A stretch of DNA of 20,439 nt from JAUIAI01 sp049680625 (GTDB lineage: Bacteria; Pseudomonadota; Gammaproteobacteria; Burkholderiales; Burkholderiaceae_E). A program made the position numbers and the translations under genes. A model generated the notes under the pieces. It made no database searches. It worked only from the letters and a program-made list of their open reading frames with translations, and had not been told where the DNA came from. This document shows, one piece after another, positions 6,882 to 15,509 of the stretch. The number at the start of each line of letters is the position of its first letter. Position 1 is the first letter of the stretch. The stretch covers positions 1-20,439 of the forward strand of contig JBAUID010000084.1 in the NCBI GenBank assembly GCA_049680625.1, in the 5' to 3' direction.

Positions 6882-8285
6882 TTGAAAAATTCAATCAATC
6901 CCTCTAACCCCTATTTGACCCTCGCTGAGGTTGCCGACGCGTATCGGGACGGGCATCTCAAACCCTCCGATGTTGTTACCGCCCACCTCGAGCGTATCGA
7001 ACGAATCGATCCGCGTATTGGCGCCTGGCAGGCGGTTTATGCCGATGACGCATTGGCTGCCGCCCATGCGGCTGACAAAGCATTGAAAAACGGCTATCGG
7101 ATTGGCCCGTTCCACGGCATTCCGTTTGGGCTGAAAGACATTTGCGACCTGCAAGGCAAGATCACCACAGGTGGCTCAATGGCTATGAAAGACCGCATTT
7201 CCAAAGTAACCGGCAGCCTAACGCGGCGCCTGATTGTGGCCGGCGGGATTGTCCTGGGAAAAACCAAAACCGTTGAATGTGCGTTTGGTGGATGGGGCAC
7301 GAATCAGCGGATGGGTACACCCTGGAACCCCTGGGATATGCAAACCCACCGGGTACCCGGTGGCTCCTCCGCCGGCTCTGCCACTGCACTGGCCGCAGGG
7401 ATGGCATTGTGCGCGGTGGGCACTGACACCGGTGGCTCGGTGCGCCTGCCTGCCGCCTACTGTGGCCTCACCGGGCTAAAAGTTACCGAAGGCCGCCTGC
7501 CCACTGATGGCATCCTGCCACTTTCCCATACCCTCGACACGCCCGGCCCAATGGCAAGAACGGTCGAAGATGCGACCATCATGTTCAGCGTGATGGATGG
7601 TGCAGAGCCATGGGTTACCGACCGCGATCGCGCTGCGGGTACGGGTTTATTTGCCGGCCTTGCCCAGGGTGTGGCCGGGCTGCGTCTGGCCACGTTGAAC
7701 GAGGCTGAAAGGCAAGCCTGTGATGCTGACACTTTAAGCGCGTACGACCAAGCGTTGGAACTGTTGCGCCATCTCGGTGCCATTATTGAGCCGTTAACGG
7801 GCGCCCGTGCCTATGCGAGTATGACCGCCGACAACGGCAAGCTGATCGCTGTAGAAGGCTATGCACACAACGGCCATCTCTACGACGACTTATCGTTGCC
7901 AATGGACGAAGACGTGCGCCCCCGAATGCTCAGCGGCAAGTCGCTAAGCGCTGTTGAGTACATCAGAATCCTGCAGGACCGGCAGGAAGCAAAGGCGCAG
8001 TATTACGAAGCAATGCACGGTTTTGATGCCGTCCTGACCCCAACGATGACATCGGTTGCACCACCGGTAGCGCAAATTGATCAGCAGGTGTCACCAGGGC
8101 ACTTCACCCGGCCTTTCAACTACCTTGGCATGTGCGGCCTGTCATTGCCCAGCAGCCTGTCCGCAGACGGCATTCCACACAGCTTACAGATTCTTGCCAG
8201 GGGCAACGACGAAGCAATCTGCCTTCGAATAGGTGCCGCATTTGAAGCTGCACGCCCGCGCATCCCCTGGCCTGACCTGGAATGA
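6882..8285 (+). CDS. Amidase signature (AS) family amidase 1
   Basis: A 467-residue amidase-signature enzyme that cleaves an amide (or related C-N bond). The Ser-cisSer-Lys triad is complete: Lys85 in P-F-G-L-K-D-I, the Ser pair in V-P-G-G-S-S-A-G-S (162-163), and the nucleophile Ser186 in G-T-D-T-G-G-S-V-R-L-P-A-A-Y-C-G. The C-terminal Y-L-G-M-C-G-L-S-L-P-S and S-L-Q-I-L-A-R segments are also normal. The start is TTG at 6882; there is no in-frame ATG before residue 100, and GAGCGA upstream is a weak ribosome site. It is the first of three AS amidases in the window and shares little with the others beyond the core. It is divergent from the DUF3617 gene. Substrate not predictable. Confidence 0.92.
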   Translation: MKNSINPSNPYLTLAEVADAYRDGHLKPSDVVTAHLERIERIDPRIGAWQAVYADDALAAAHAADKALKNGYRIGPFHGIPFGLKDICDLQGKITTGGSMAMKDRISKVTGSLTRRLIVAGGIVLGKTKTVECAFGGWGTNQRMGTPWNPWDMQTHRVPGGSSAGSATALAAGMALCAVGTDTGGSVRLPAAYCGLTGLKVTEGRLPTDGILPLSHTLDTPGPMARTVEDATIMFSVMDGAEPWVTDRDRAAGTGLFAGLAQGVAGLRLATLNEAERQACDADTLSAYDQALELLRHLGAIIEPLTGARAYASMTADNGKLIAVEGYAHNGHLYDDLSLPMDEDVRPRMLSGKSLSAVEYIRILQDRQEAKAQYYEAMHGFDAVLTPTMTSVAPPVAQIDQQVSPGHFTRPFNYLGMCGLSLPSSLSADGIPHSLQILARGNDEAICLRIGAAFEAARPRIPWPDLE

Positions 8286-8320
8286 GCAACGCGCGAACCA
8301 TTTTTGAGCCAATGAACTGG

Positions 8321-8649
8321 CTACAAACGACCACCAAACGGTAGTTTCATTACTCGTAGAAAGTCTTCGTACTCTGGTTGCTGCCGGCCACCGTCAACCC
8401 CAAGATGATCGGGCGGCAAACCAGGTCGGTAGACGAAAGAGCCAAACAGCAGATCGTAAACTGCCGTGGTGGCGCCGTAGTTCTTAGCCTCGTCACGACT
8501 GGCGCTGTGGTGGTAGCGATGCAGCTCCGGTCCGACAAAAATGTAGTTGAGCCAGCCAATTCGCATATCAACATTAAAGTGACTGATTAAGCCATGCATT
8601 GAATTGACCATTAAAAACACTGCAACAAACACTGGACAACCGGCAAGTT
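8321..8649 (-). pseudogene. 3' remnant of a fatty-acid hydroxylase / sterol desaturase
   Basis: About 109 codons of the C-terminal part of a membrane di-iron hydroxylase remain, ending in a proper stop. The distal His cluster is intact: I-S-H-F-N-V-D, then P-E-L-H-R-Y-H-H-S (the H-x-x-H-H box), then K-N-Y-G-A-T-T-A-V-Y-D-L-L-F-G-S-F-V-Y. The N-terminal half with the first two His boxes and transmembrane helices is missing. Upstream the frame simply runs into the TfdA/TauD-like gene in another frame, and homology begins right at that gene's stop codon (8650). So the 5' part was lost in a rearrangement placing the dioxygenase gene there. An ATG at 8609-8611 is in frame but would give an inactive stub. 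Confidence 0.8.
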
Positions 8650-9537
8650 TCAGAGCGCTTGTTCCAGGGTCGGGCAGCGGTCGGCCACCGTCGTTCGACG
8701 CATGTCGCGAACCTGCGTATGGTCGTATTCCCGCGCGCGATGCATCAATACCCGGTTGTCCCACATAACCAGGTCGTGTTGGCGCCACTGGTGGGCATAA
8801 ACGAAGTCACGCTGTGTGGCGTGTTCGTTCAGATCGCGTAGAAACATGCGTGCCTCTGGTCGAGGCCAATCGCTAATATCACCGGCATGAGCGGACAAAT
8901 ATAGCGATAGCCGCCCGGTACGGGGATGGCGGCGCACCAGCCGTTGTGGCACGGGTCGATTTTTGGCCACTTCTTCATCGCTCCAGTCGGTAAAACCAAG
9001 CGTCCCGCGCGAAAACAACTGGCTATGCCAGCAAACCAGGTTAAGGCAACGATCACGACGCTTCTGATCCAACCCATCCCAGGCCGCACGCATATCGGCG
9101 AATTCTGTGTTGCCGTCCGCGTTCGGAATTTGTTTTGCCGACAGTAGTGAAAACTTGGAAGGGGTTGGTTTAAACGAACTATCCGAATGCCAGAGCATGT
9201 TGCCAAGATTAAACATTCGTGCGCGATCATCCCTGGCCATGATCTTGCCATCTTTGTCGAGATTAGAAATATCGTTCATTCTCAGCGGAAGGCGGCGTTC
9301 GTCGGCCTTGGAAACAATGTCACCCGTTGCCATCTCCATCGGGCCAAAGTGCTGCGAGAATTCGTAATGTTGGTCATCAGTGATGTTTTGATCAGGAAAA
9401 ACCAAAACCGCGTAATGATCCATCGCTGCTTCGATTTGCTCAGCCTGCTGAGCAGATATACCGTTTGCAATTCGAACACCGGTCACCCGACCAGCAAAAT
9501 GTGGTTGATCCGGACGAATGGCTTCGATAGCAATCAC
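8650..9537 (-). CDS. TfdA/TauD-like Fe(II)/2-oxoglutarate dioxygenase
   Basis: A 295-residue non-heme iron, 2-oxoglutarate-dependent dioxygenase of the TauD/TfdA family. The facial triad is complete: His117 and Asp119 in L-W-H-S-D-S-S-F and the distal His266 in N-R-V-L-M-H-R-A-R. The 2-oxoglutarate-binding Arg is in R-D-M-R-R-T-T-V (about Arg281). The N-terminal V-T-G-V-R-I and V-L-V-F-P-D-Q segments fit the family. Such enzymes hydroxylate a substrate next to a heteroatom and release the product, as with 2,4-D or taurine; the substrate here is unknown. The start is GTG at 9537 with no clear ribosome site, 20 nt after the TRAP large-subunit stop, so it is probably the last gene of the TRAP operon. 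Confidence 0.9.
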   Translation of the reverse strand: MIAIEAIRPDQPHFAGRVTGVRIANGISAQQAEQIEAAMDHYAVLVFPDQNITDDQHYEFSQHFGPMEMATGDIVSKADERRLPLRMNDISNLDKDGKIMARDDRARMFNLGNMLWHSDSSFKPTPSKFSLLSAKQIPNADGNTEFADMRAAWDGLDQKRRDRCLNLVCWHSQLFSRGTLGFTDWSDEEVAKNRPVPQRLVRRHPRTGRLSLYLSAHAGDISDWPRPEARMFLRDLNEHATQRDFVYAHQWRQHDLVMWDNRVLMHRAREYDHTQVRDMRRTTVADRCPTLEQAL

Positions 9538-9557
9538 GGCATTAATCGGAATTGGTC

Positions 9558-10859
9558 TTATAGGAAACTAGGCATTAACCAACGCGGCAATGCCAGGATG
9601 ACGTCGGGAAACAGAATAATAAATATCAAAACACCGAGCATCGGCATCAGAACGATGCACACATCGCGCATTGCATCCTTTAGCCGGATACCGCCAATAG
9701 AACTGCTAATCAACAAACACAAACCATAAGGTGGGGTCACCAGGCCAAAAGCCAGCGACACTATACCGATGATTCCAAAGTGAATCGGGTGTATGCCTGC
9801 CGCCTGCGACACCGGATACAAAACCGTACCCAGGATAATTATGGCCGGAATGGCATCAATAAACATACCCACTAGCAAAAATGCCGCCGCAATAATCAAG
9901 CCGGTAGACACCGGGCCAGTACCCCATTCGGCAAGCACCATCACCACCGACTTCGGAATCTGAAAGAAAGCCAGGATCCAGCCAAAGGCTGACGCAGTAC
10001 CAATGCAGAACAAGGCAATTGCCGCGAAGCGCGCCGAGTCGTATAAAACCTTGGGCAAGGTCTTGAAAGTGATCGACCGGTACACAAACAAGCCGAGAAT
10101 TAGAGAGTACACCACGGCAATAACCGAGGCTTCAGTCGGCGTCACAAAGCCAAATACAATGCCACCAACAATGATAATTGGGGTCATTAACGCTAGAAAC
10201 GCCCGACGAATCGCAGTGCCCAGCTCGCCCCAGGTAGAGCGTACATACACGGGGTATCCGCGACGCATCGCGTATATATGAACAATAGCCATCATCGACC
10301 CGGCAATCAGCACGCCGGGCACAACTCCGGCCAGAAACAAGCCGCCGATCGACACCGACATTAAGCCACCCCAGACAACCATCAGGATGCTTGGTGGAAT
10401 AATGACCCCCATCACGGACGAGCACGCGGTAATTGCAACCGAGAAACTGGTGTCATAACCTTGTTTCTTCATCTGCGGAATTAGCAACGAGCCAATACCG
10501 GCCGCATCCGCAGTTGATGAACCGGATATACCGGCGAACAACATCGACACAACAACATTGACATGGCCCAGGCCACCTGGCAGGTGGCCAACGAGCGCAC
10601 GTGCCAGATCAATCAGCCGCTGCGTTATCCCGGCGCTGTTCATCAGGTTTGCCGCCAGCAGAAAAAACGGCACCGCGAGCAAAATAAACGAGTTGTACGA
10701 ACCGAACATCTGGTCAAACAAGATGGTTGGTGAGAGCCGGTCGGAAATAAAAAACACTGGCACGCACGCTAACCCAAGCGCAAAAGCGACTGGAATTCGG
10801 ATCAGAATCAGCAGCGCAAACGAACCGAACAATATGGCCGCAACAAGACCTGGGCTCAT
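9558..10859 (-). CDS. dctM: TRAP transporter large permease (DctM-like)
   Basis: A 433-residue, highly hydrophobic protein of the TRAP DctM/SiaM family, about twelve membrane segments plus re-entrant loops, forming the Na+-driven transport domain in the inner membrane. Recognisable are I-R-I-P-V-A-F-A-L near the N-terminus, A-G-I-S-G-S-S-T-A-D-A-A-G-I-G, V-I-I-P-P-S-I-L-M-V-V-W-G (a typical TRAP signature) and A-F-G-L-V-T-P-P-Y-G near the C-terminus. The ATG overlaps the stop of the small subunit gene (ATGA, 10856-10859), which implies translational coupling. Length is normal for the family. Confidence 0.95.
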   Translation of the reverse strand: MSPGLVAAILFGSFALLILIRIPVAFALGLACVPVFFISDRLSPTILFDQMFGSYNSFILLAVPFFLLAANLMNSAGITQRLIDLARALVGHLPGGLGHVNVVVSMLFAGISGSSTADAAGIGSLLIPQMKKQGYDTSFSVAITACSSVMGVIIPPSILMVVWGGLMSVSIGGLFLAGVVPGVLIAGSMMAIVHIYAMRRGYPVYVRSTWGELGTAIRRAFLALMTPIIIVGGIVFGFVTPTEASVIAVVYSLILGLFVYRSITFKTLPKVLYDSARFAAIALFCIGTASAFGWILAFFQIPKSVVMVLAEWGTGPVSTGLIIAAAFLLVGMFIDAIPAIIILGTVLYPVSQAAGIHPIHFGIIGIVSLAFGLVTPPYGLCLLISSSIGGIRLKDAMRDVCIVLMPMLGVLIFIILFPDVILALPRWLMPSFL

Positions 10860-11419
10860 GCGGAACGACTCAGTGACGGATCTTTGACCGCCGCATCAGT
10901 GGTGTCGGCACCCGGCGCAGCAAGCGGATCGGTTATTGGTTCGCCGCCACGACGGATTAAGCTGATGTCATGCGATATTTTCTCAGCCAGGAAAAGCGTC
11001 CAGATCAGACCTGACAGGGGCCAGGCGATGTAAATTGCGATCATCGGCAAATCGGCAATTTCTGACGTCTGCAACAAGCCTTCGTTGGCAAACTCGCGTC
11101 CATACCAGATAAAGCTCAGGGCCAGCCCGAGCATTGCAATGTGAACTACCAGTTGACCCCAGCCCTGACCGGCCACCGTTTTAGGTTGGGGCAACAAATC
11201 TACGCTGAAGTGGGTTTCTTCACGAACCGCAATCATGGCGCCCAGCATGATGATCCAGATAAAACAAAATCGGGCGATTTCTTCTGTCCAGATATAACGC
11301 GGAATCAATTCGGTATAACGCGCCAGAATCTGCAACACAACCGGCACAAGAAGCAGCGCAAACAACGCCGTCATTGCGACTTTCAAAATCCCATTAATGC
11401 CACTAAGCAAGCGCGTCAT
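10856..11419 (-). CDS. dctQ: TRAP transporter small permease (DctQ-like)
   Basis: A 187-residue membrane protein with four predicted helices. It carries the family motif Y-I-W-T-E-E-I-A-R-F-C-F-I-W (about residues 42-55) and L-G-A-M-I-A-V-R-E-E-T-H-F. An Ala/Asp-rich hydrophilic tail of about 25 residues at the C-terminus is longer than usual. The start at 11419 is chosen for the family N-terminus and GGAG 11 nt upstream; the open frame extends to 11542 but would translate the terminator hairpin. It pairs with the large subunit and is separated from the binding-protein gene by that hairpin. Confidence 0.92.
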   Translation of the reverse strand: MTRLLSGINGILKVAMTALFALLLVPVVLQILARYTELIPRYIWTEEIARFCFIWIIMLGAMIAVREETHFSVDLLPQPKTVAGQGWGQLVVHIAMLGLALSFIWYGREFANEGLLQTSEIADLPMIAIYIAWPLSGLIWTLFLAEKISHDISLIRRGGEPITDPLAAPGADTTDAAVKDPSLSRSA

Positions 11420-11456
11420 CGCCGTCGCATCTCCGAATTTATAGTTTTTGTATTCA

Positions 11457-11497
11457 AACAAAATTGCGTGGGCATTACAATTGCAATGCCCACGCAA
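11457..11497 (-). terminator. Intercistronic terminator/attenuator between TRAP binding protein and permeases
   Basis: On the minus strand a perfect 13-bp stem (TTGCGTGGGCATT / AATGCCCACGCAA, 11464-11476 with 11485-11497) with an 8-nt loop is followed by TTTTGTTT. It lies after the binding-protein stop (11550) and before the dctQ start (11419). Partial termination here would give more binding protein than permease, an arrangement usual for solute-binding-protein operons; the hairpin could also protect the 3' end of the dctP transcript. Confidence 0.85.
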
Positions 11498-11549
11498 CGG
11501 GACAACAACTGTCGGAAAAGAAAAAAGACCGACTGTTAGCACCCAGGCT

Positions 11550-12551
11550 TTACTTAATTTGCGTAATCGCCTCTAGCACTTCACTTGCGCCCAATTCTTT
11601 GGCGTAACTTTCTTTAACCGGCTGTGCCAGCTTAAGAAGCATATCGCGATCTTTAAACTCGTAGGTGGTCAGCTTGCCTTCTTTTTGCATCTTGGCGAGC
11701 TTTTCAGAGTCTTGTGAAGACTCTATTTGCCGGCCGTAAGCACCGGCTTGTTTGCCTGAACTCGTAATACAGGCCTGCAAATCTTCCGGTAGCTTGCGGA
11801 AAGTTTTTCCGGAGAACCCGATCGGACGGACGGTAATCGCGTGTTGGGTCAACGAAATGTGAGGGCCAACTTCATAAAACTTCATTTGTTCGATGCCAGC
11901 CGCTTCGTTCTCTGCGGCTTTGATTACCCCGGTTTGAATCGCGTTGTACACCTCGGCATAGGCAATCACTGTTGGCGCCGCATTAACGGCCTCAAAGATC
12001 CGCGTTTGAATAGGCGCACCCATTACCCGCATCGGCAAGCCTTTCAAGTCGTCCATGTTTTGAACCGGCTTGTTGACAATCAGGTTGCGGGTACCACCAC
12101 CAGCATAACCGATGAGCATAACGTCGGCCTTTTTCTGAACATCTTCGGCGATTGATGACAGCGCGTCAGATTCCAACACCTTGTTCCAGTGCGCCAGGTC
12201 GCGGAACAAAAACGGCATATCCATCAATGGCGCTTTCTTTGAGTAAGTTGACATATGCGATGGTGCAACAATCGCGTAGTCCACCGAGACGCCTTTACTC
12301 ATAAAGTTGAAGTAGTCTTTTTCCAGACCCAGCTCAGAGTTGCGGTGCAATACAAACTTAAGCGGCTTTTTATAACAGGCAGCAGTTAGCTCCTGGAACT
12401 TTAGCAGCGACTTGTTGAATGCGTGATCATCATTGAATTGCACAGCGCCGTGCAATTCAATGTCTGCAGCACTGGCAGGTATGGCAAATGCGGCGGCAAT
12501 CACGGCGGTCAATGACGCCTTTAGTACACCGCGCTTCGAACGATAGTTCAT
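11550..12551 (-). CDS. dctP: TRAP transporter solute-binding protein (DctP family)
   Basis: A 333-residue periplasmic binding protein of the DctP family. Residues 1-28 are a signal peptide (basic N-terminus M-N-Y-R-S-K-R, hydrophobic core, cleavage after P-A-S-A). The ligand-contact regions are recognisable: G-G-G-T-R-N-L (Arg155), and M-R-V-M-G-A-P (Arg175), the Arg that typically holds the substrate carboxylate, followed by E-V-Y-N-A-I-Q-T-G-V-I-K-A-A-E-N (about residues 200-215). So a carboxylate ligand is likely. Two Cys (Cys59 and one near residue 275) might form a disulfide. AGGAG 8 nt upstream fixes the start at 12551. First gene of the dctP-dctQ-dctM-dioxygenase run. Confidence 0.94.
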   Translation of the reverse strand: MNYRSKRGVLKASLTAVIAAAFAIPASAADIELHGAVQFNDDHAFNKSLLKFQELTAACYKKPLKFVLHRNSELGLEKDYFNFMSKGVSVDYAIVAPSHMSTYSKKAPLMDMPFLFRDLAHWNKVLESDALSSIAEDVQKKADVMLIGYAGGGTRNLIVNKPVQNMDDLKGLPMRVMGAPIQTRIFEAVNAAPTVIAYAEVYNAIQTGVIKAAENEAAGIEQMKFYEVGPHISLTQHAITVRPIGFSGKTFRKLPEDLQACITSSGKQAGAYGRQIESSQDSEKLAKMQKEGKLTTYEFKDRDMLLKLAQPVKESYAKELGASEVLEAITQIK

Positions 12552-12620
12552 GGTCAGTCTCCTCGTTTGGCTTATGTGGCAAGAAATACGAGGCACAGCA
12601 TGCTCTTTTAGCAATGGCCG

Positions 12621-12673
12621 CGTCAACCCGATTTCATTAGACTGGGTTGACGGCATACTGCTGCAACCCAGTC
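12621..12673. promoter_or_regulatory. Two mutually exclusive inverted repeats upstream of dctP
   Basis: A 10-bp perfect dyad (GACTGGGTTG / CAACCCAGTC, 12640-12649 with 12664-12673, 14-nt spacer) shares its left arm with a second 9-bp dyad (CGTCAACCC / GGGTTGACG, 12621-12629 with 12644-12652). The repeats lie between the stop of amidase 2 (12709) and the start of dctP (12551), both on the minus strand. No T-run follows on either strand, so a plain intrinsic terminator is unlikely. An operator with repeated CAACCC half-sites, or an attenuator with alternative hairpins, fits better. Confidence 0.5.
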
Positions 12674-12708
12674 ATTCTCAATTGAGTATTGGTTACTAAG
12701 CATCGGAC

Positions 12709-14127
12709 TCAGGCCCGTACCACCGGGTCAATTGGCACCGAGGCCACGAATTCATGGGCCGCCTCAAATGCCGCGGAAAAACTCAACAGCTCCGCCTCTC
12801 CCCTGGGCCGACCAACCAGTTGCAAGCCCACCGGCAACCCACTTTTGGTGAAACCGCAAGGTAGCGAAATTGCGGGGCAGGCGGTCAGGGTGATCGCAAA
12901 CGTATGAAACACCCAATCGATATAGTTATCAAACACGACCCCGGCAACTTCGGTCACATAGCGCTCGGTCGCATCAAAAGGCGGCACCATTACTGTCGGC
13001 GTGATCAGTAAATCGTGGCTTTCAAAAAAGTGCGCCATCGCCTGATATAAATTGGCACGATCGGCTTCCGCCTTGACGAGTTCGCTCATGGTCAGGCCCT
13101 GACCTTTTTCTATGTTCCACAACAAGTCCGGTTTGAGCCGGCTCTTGTGCTGAGCGTAATTGTCGCGATGTTGAACCGCCATGCCGTGCGCACGCGTCAC
13201 CTGAAAAATATCACTGGCCCGAGAAAAGTCCGGACATTCGGAAGTGACTTCGCTGCCCAGTGCTGCCAGGCTGGCAACCGCCTCGGCGCAGATCTTACGA
13301 ACTTCTGAGTCGACCGGTGCACAACCGCCCAGGTCTGGAGTCCAGGCTACCCGTCGCGGCACCAGCGGCGTTTGTGCGGCTTGTCGAAACACGTTTTCCG
13401 GCGTTTTAAAGCTCAGCGGATCGCGCGCATCCAAAACCGACATGGCGTCTAACATCAGGCCCAAATCGGATACCGAACGTGCCATTGGCCCGACCACGCT
13501 TTGCGGGTCAAACGGTGTGGCCGTCGGCCAACGCGGCACCCTGCCCGGCGATGGCCGCAACCCCACAACCCCACAAAATGCAGCCGGTATGCGTAGCGAA
13601 CCGCCAAGATCCGACCCGCTGGCCAGCCAGGCCTGGCCGGTGGCCAGGGCTGTCGCCGAGCCACCGGATGAGCCACCGCAAGTCTTAACCGAATCCCAGG
13701 GAGACACCGTGGTACCAAAAACATCGTTAAACGTATTGGCACCGGCACCAAATTCAGGCGTGTTCGATTTGCCAATCACGATCGCCCCTTGCGCTTCCAA
13801 CGCCTGCACCGCAGCGGATGAAGCTGCTGGCACGTGGTCGGCGTAAATGGGTGAACCGTAGGTAGTGCGCACCCCCGCGACGTCATCGAGATCTTTTATC
13901 ACCACCGGCAGACCGTGCAGTAAACCCGATGGTGCCTTACATGAACGGATGTCGCTCGCATGGCGCATCGCCCGATCGAAACACGTAGTGACAACGCTGT
14001 TGACAATTGGGTTGGTTTGTTCAATGCGCGCCGCCGCAATCTCAATTAGATCAGCGGGTTGCACGTCTCCAGACTTCAACAGCTCAACGACCGAACACGC
14101 ACTTTGGCGCCACAGTTCTTCAGACAT
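12709..14127 (-). CDS. Amidase signature (AS) family amidase 2
   Basis: A 472-residue amidase-signature enzyme with the full triad: Lys78 in P-V-V-I-K-D-L, the Ser pair in C-G-G-S-S-G-G-S (153-154) and the nucleophile Ser177 in G-S-D-L-G-G-S-L-R-I-P-A-A-F-C-G. The C-terminal C-P-A-I-S-L-P-C-G-F and G-L-P-V-G-L-Q-L-V-G-R-P segments are typical of the family's bacterial members. GGGGAAG upstream supports the ATG at 14127. It lies just upstream of the TRAP operon on the same strand, about 157 nt from dctP, so its product or substrate may be linked to the TRAP ligand. This is an inference from position. The lipocalin-like gene is 82 nt upstream on the same strand. Confidence 0.93.
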   Translation of the reverse strand: MSEELWRQSACSVVELLKSGDVQPADLIEIAAARIEQTNPIVNSVVTTCFDRAMRHASDIRSCKAPSGLLHGLPVVIKDLDDVAGVRTTYGSPIYADHVPAASSAAVQALEAQGAIVIGKSNTPEFGAGANTFNDVFGTTVSPWDSVKTCGGSSGGSATALATGQAWLASGSDLGGSLRIPAAFCGVVGLRPSPGRVPRWPTATPFDPQSVVGPMARSVSDLGLMLDAMSVLDARDPLSFKTPENVFRQAAQTPLVPRRVAWTPDLGGCAPVDSEVRKICAEAVASLAALGSEVTSECPDFSRASDIFQVTRAHGMAVQHRDNYAQHKSRLKPDLLWNIEKGQGLTMSELVKAEADRANLYQAMAHFFESHDLLITPTVMVPPFDATERYVTEVAGVVFDNYIDWVFHTFAITLTACPAISLPCGFTKSGLPVGLQLVGRPRGEAELLSFSAAFEAAHEFVASVPIDPVVRA

Positions 14128-14209
14128 TATTTACTTCCCCACCAGTTAGCGCTTACCCCGGGCTTTGCGCCTACCCATTTAATTTGTAACCGAATTAGTA
14201 AGCCAATTC

Positions 14210-14599
14210 TTAGTCGATTTTTTTCCAGTGCAAAGTGCGTTGCTCTGGCTGTTGTCCATAAGGCCGCAGCGGTGGTTGCAAAATCAACGTGTCACCTTCG
14301 AAACGCGCACTACGCACTTGTTCTGAATCAAACCATGCCGCGTTGGACGAGGCATCCACTTGGGTAACTAGTTCTTTACCGTCAAAGGTATATGCGCCGC
14401 AGTAAGAGTTATATTCGCGCGCGGAACCCTTCGGCACTTCGGTACGGCTGTCACACAAAACGGCCACCATCCGCCCACTTTCACTGAAACTCACCAGACC
14501 CATTGCGCCTTCACCGCCATAGGGTGCGGGCATTTCGCTGCCGTCGGCCGCCACAGACGACGTCTTTATTAATTTCCATGTGCCGGTTAAGCTGCTCAT
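14210..14599 (-). CDS. Lipocalin-like domain protein
   Basis: A 129-residue single-domain protein resembling the bacterial lipocalin-like (Lipocalin_5) family. It opens with L-T-G-T-W-K-L-I (family G-x-W motif, residues 4-11), followed by G-L-V-S-F-S-E-S-G-R-M-V-A-V-L (about 34-48), an N-S-Y-C-G-A-Y-T-F-D segment (about 64-73) and beta-rich R-F-E-G-D-T-L-I-L near the end. No signal peptide, so probably cytoplasmic. AGGAA upstream of the ATG at 14599 decides the start over the ATG at 14621-14623. It could bind a small hydrophobic ligand; family roles are poorly known. It sits upstream of amidase 2 and may be co-transcribed with it. Confidence 0.8.
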   Translation of the reverse strand: MSSLTGTWKLIKTSSVAADGSEMPAPYGGEGAMGLVSFSESGRMVAVLCDSRTEVPKGSAREYNSYCGAYTFDGKELVTQVDASSNAAWFDSEQVRSARFEGDTLILQPPLRPYGQQPEQRTLHWKKID

Positions 14600-14811
14600 T
14601 ATGCAATTCCTTTCATTGTTCAATTCCGTCAGTCAGGCAGTCACTGTAACAACTTTTGCCATGGCAAACTGTTAACCGACATCCAATCTGAGCTTCGCCC
14701 AGGCGAATGGGGTGATTGAATACGGTGATTCATACCAACCACGGCAAAGTCACTAACATCAGCACCACAACGCAAACTCTTTCGCCGCTAATCAGTGGCT
14801 ACAATATTGAT

Positions 14812-15267
14812 ATGAAAACATACAAATCCCTCGAAGCGGTTGCCAAAGAAGTTGGCAACGAAATTGGCGTCAGCGACTGGGTACCGGTCGATCAGGCGCG
14901 TATAGATCAATTTGCCCAGGCCACTGGTGATCATCAGTGGATTCACACCGACCCGCAAAAAGCGGCTGCCGGACCTTTCGGCACCACCATCGCTCACGGG
15001 TTTCTAACCTTGTCCTTACTGCCGATGCTGGCCGCCGATGCGGTACAAATAGAAGGGCTGAGAATGGGAGTGAACTATGGTTTGAACAAAGTACGGTTCC
15101 CGTCTCCGGTGCCGGTCAACAGCGAACTAAGGGCCAAGGTCAAATTGATGAGCTTTGAGCCCCTACCCGACAACGGTGCACAGCTGACCACTTTGGTCAC
15201 AATCGAACGCAAGGGCGGCGACAAACCCGTATGTGTTGCCGAATCGGTAGGCCGCAGGTACGCCTAG
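14812..15267 (+). CDS. MaoC-like (R)-specific enoyl-CoA hydratase
   Basis: A 151-residue hot-dog-fold protein of the MaoC family. The hydratase motif is present: F-A-Q-A-T-G-D-H-Q-W-I-H-T-D (Asp40, His45), then G-P-F-G-T-T-I-A-H-G-F-L-T-L-S-L. It likely hydrates a trans-2-enoyl-CoA to the (R)-3-hydroxyacyl-CoA, or acts on a related acyl-CoA. The ATG at 14812 gives the usual family N-terminus (K-S-L-E-A-V-A-K-E-V-G); the frame is open from 14716 but that part looks non-coding. No strong ribosome site at either. Divergent from the lipocalin-like gene. Confidence 0.88.
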   Translation: MKTYKSLEAVAKEVGNEIGVSDWVPVDQARIDQFAQATGDHQWIHTDPQKAAAGPFGTTIAHGFLTLSLLPMLAADAVQIEGLRMGVNYGLNKVRFPSPVPVNSELRAKVKLMSFEPLPDNGAQLTTLVTIERKGGDKPVCVAESVGRRYA

Positions 15268-15509
15268 GCTAGCTGGCTGTTGGCTCGCAAGCCTTTGCCC
15301 ATCAGGACAAGAGATGCGACTGATCAGATTCTTTCAAGCCGCCGTCAGATCCTACCGTCCGCGGCATGAACGACTTGCATCAGCTGGGTCACCACAGACC
15401 GAACTCAGTAATTTAATTAAGGCAGTCGCAGTCGCCGGTCCGGGTGTGCGAGAACCCTGGCGAATCTACCAGGCCGTTACCGACTCGACGGCTTTCGTTT
15501 GACCCTCGA

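Noticed and set aside
10003..10281. Open frames opposite dctM and other long genes
   Set aside because: Antisense shadows of well-supported coding sequence with no motifs or ribosome sites of their own.
15314..15502. Plus-strand open frame of 62 codons after MaoC
   Set aside because: No recognisable motif and no ribosome site; probably chance or decayed sequence upstream of the transketolase remnant.
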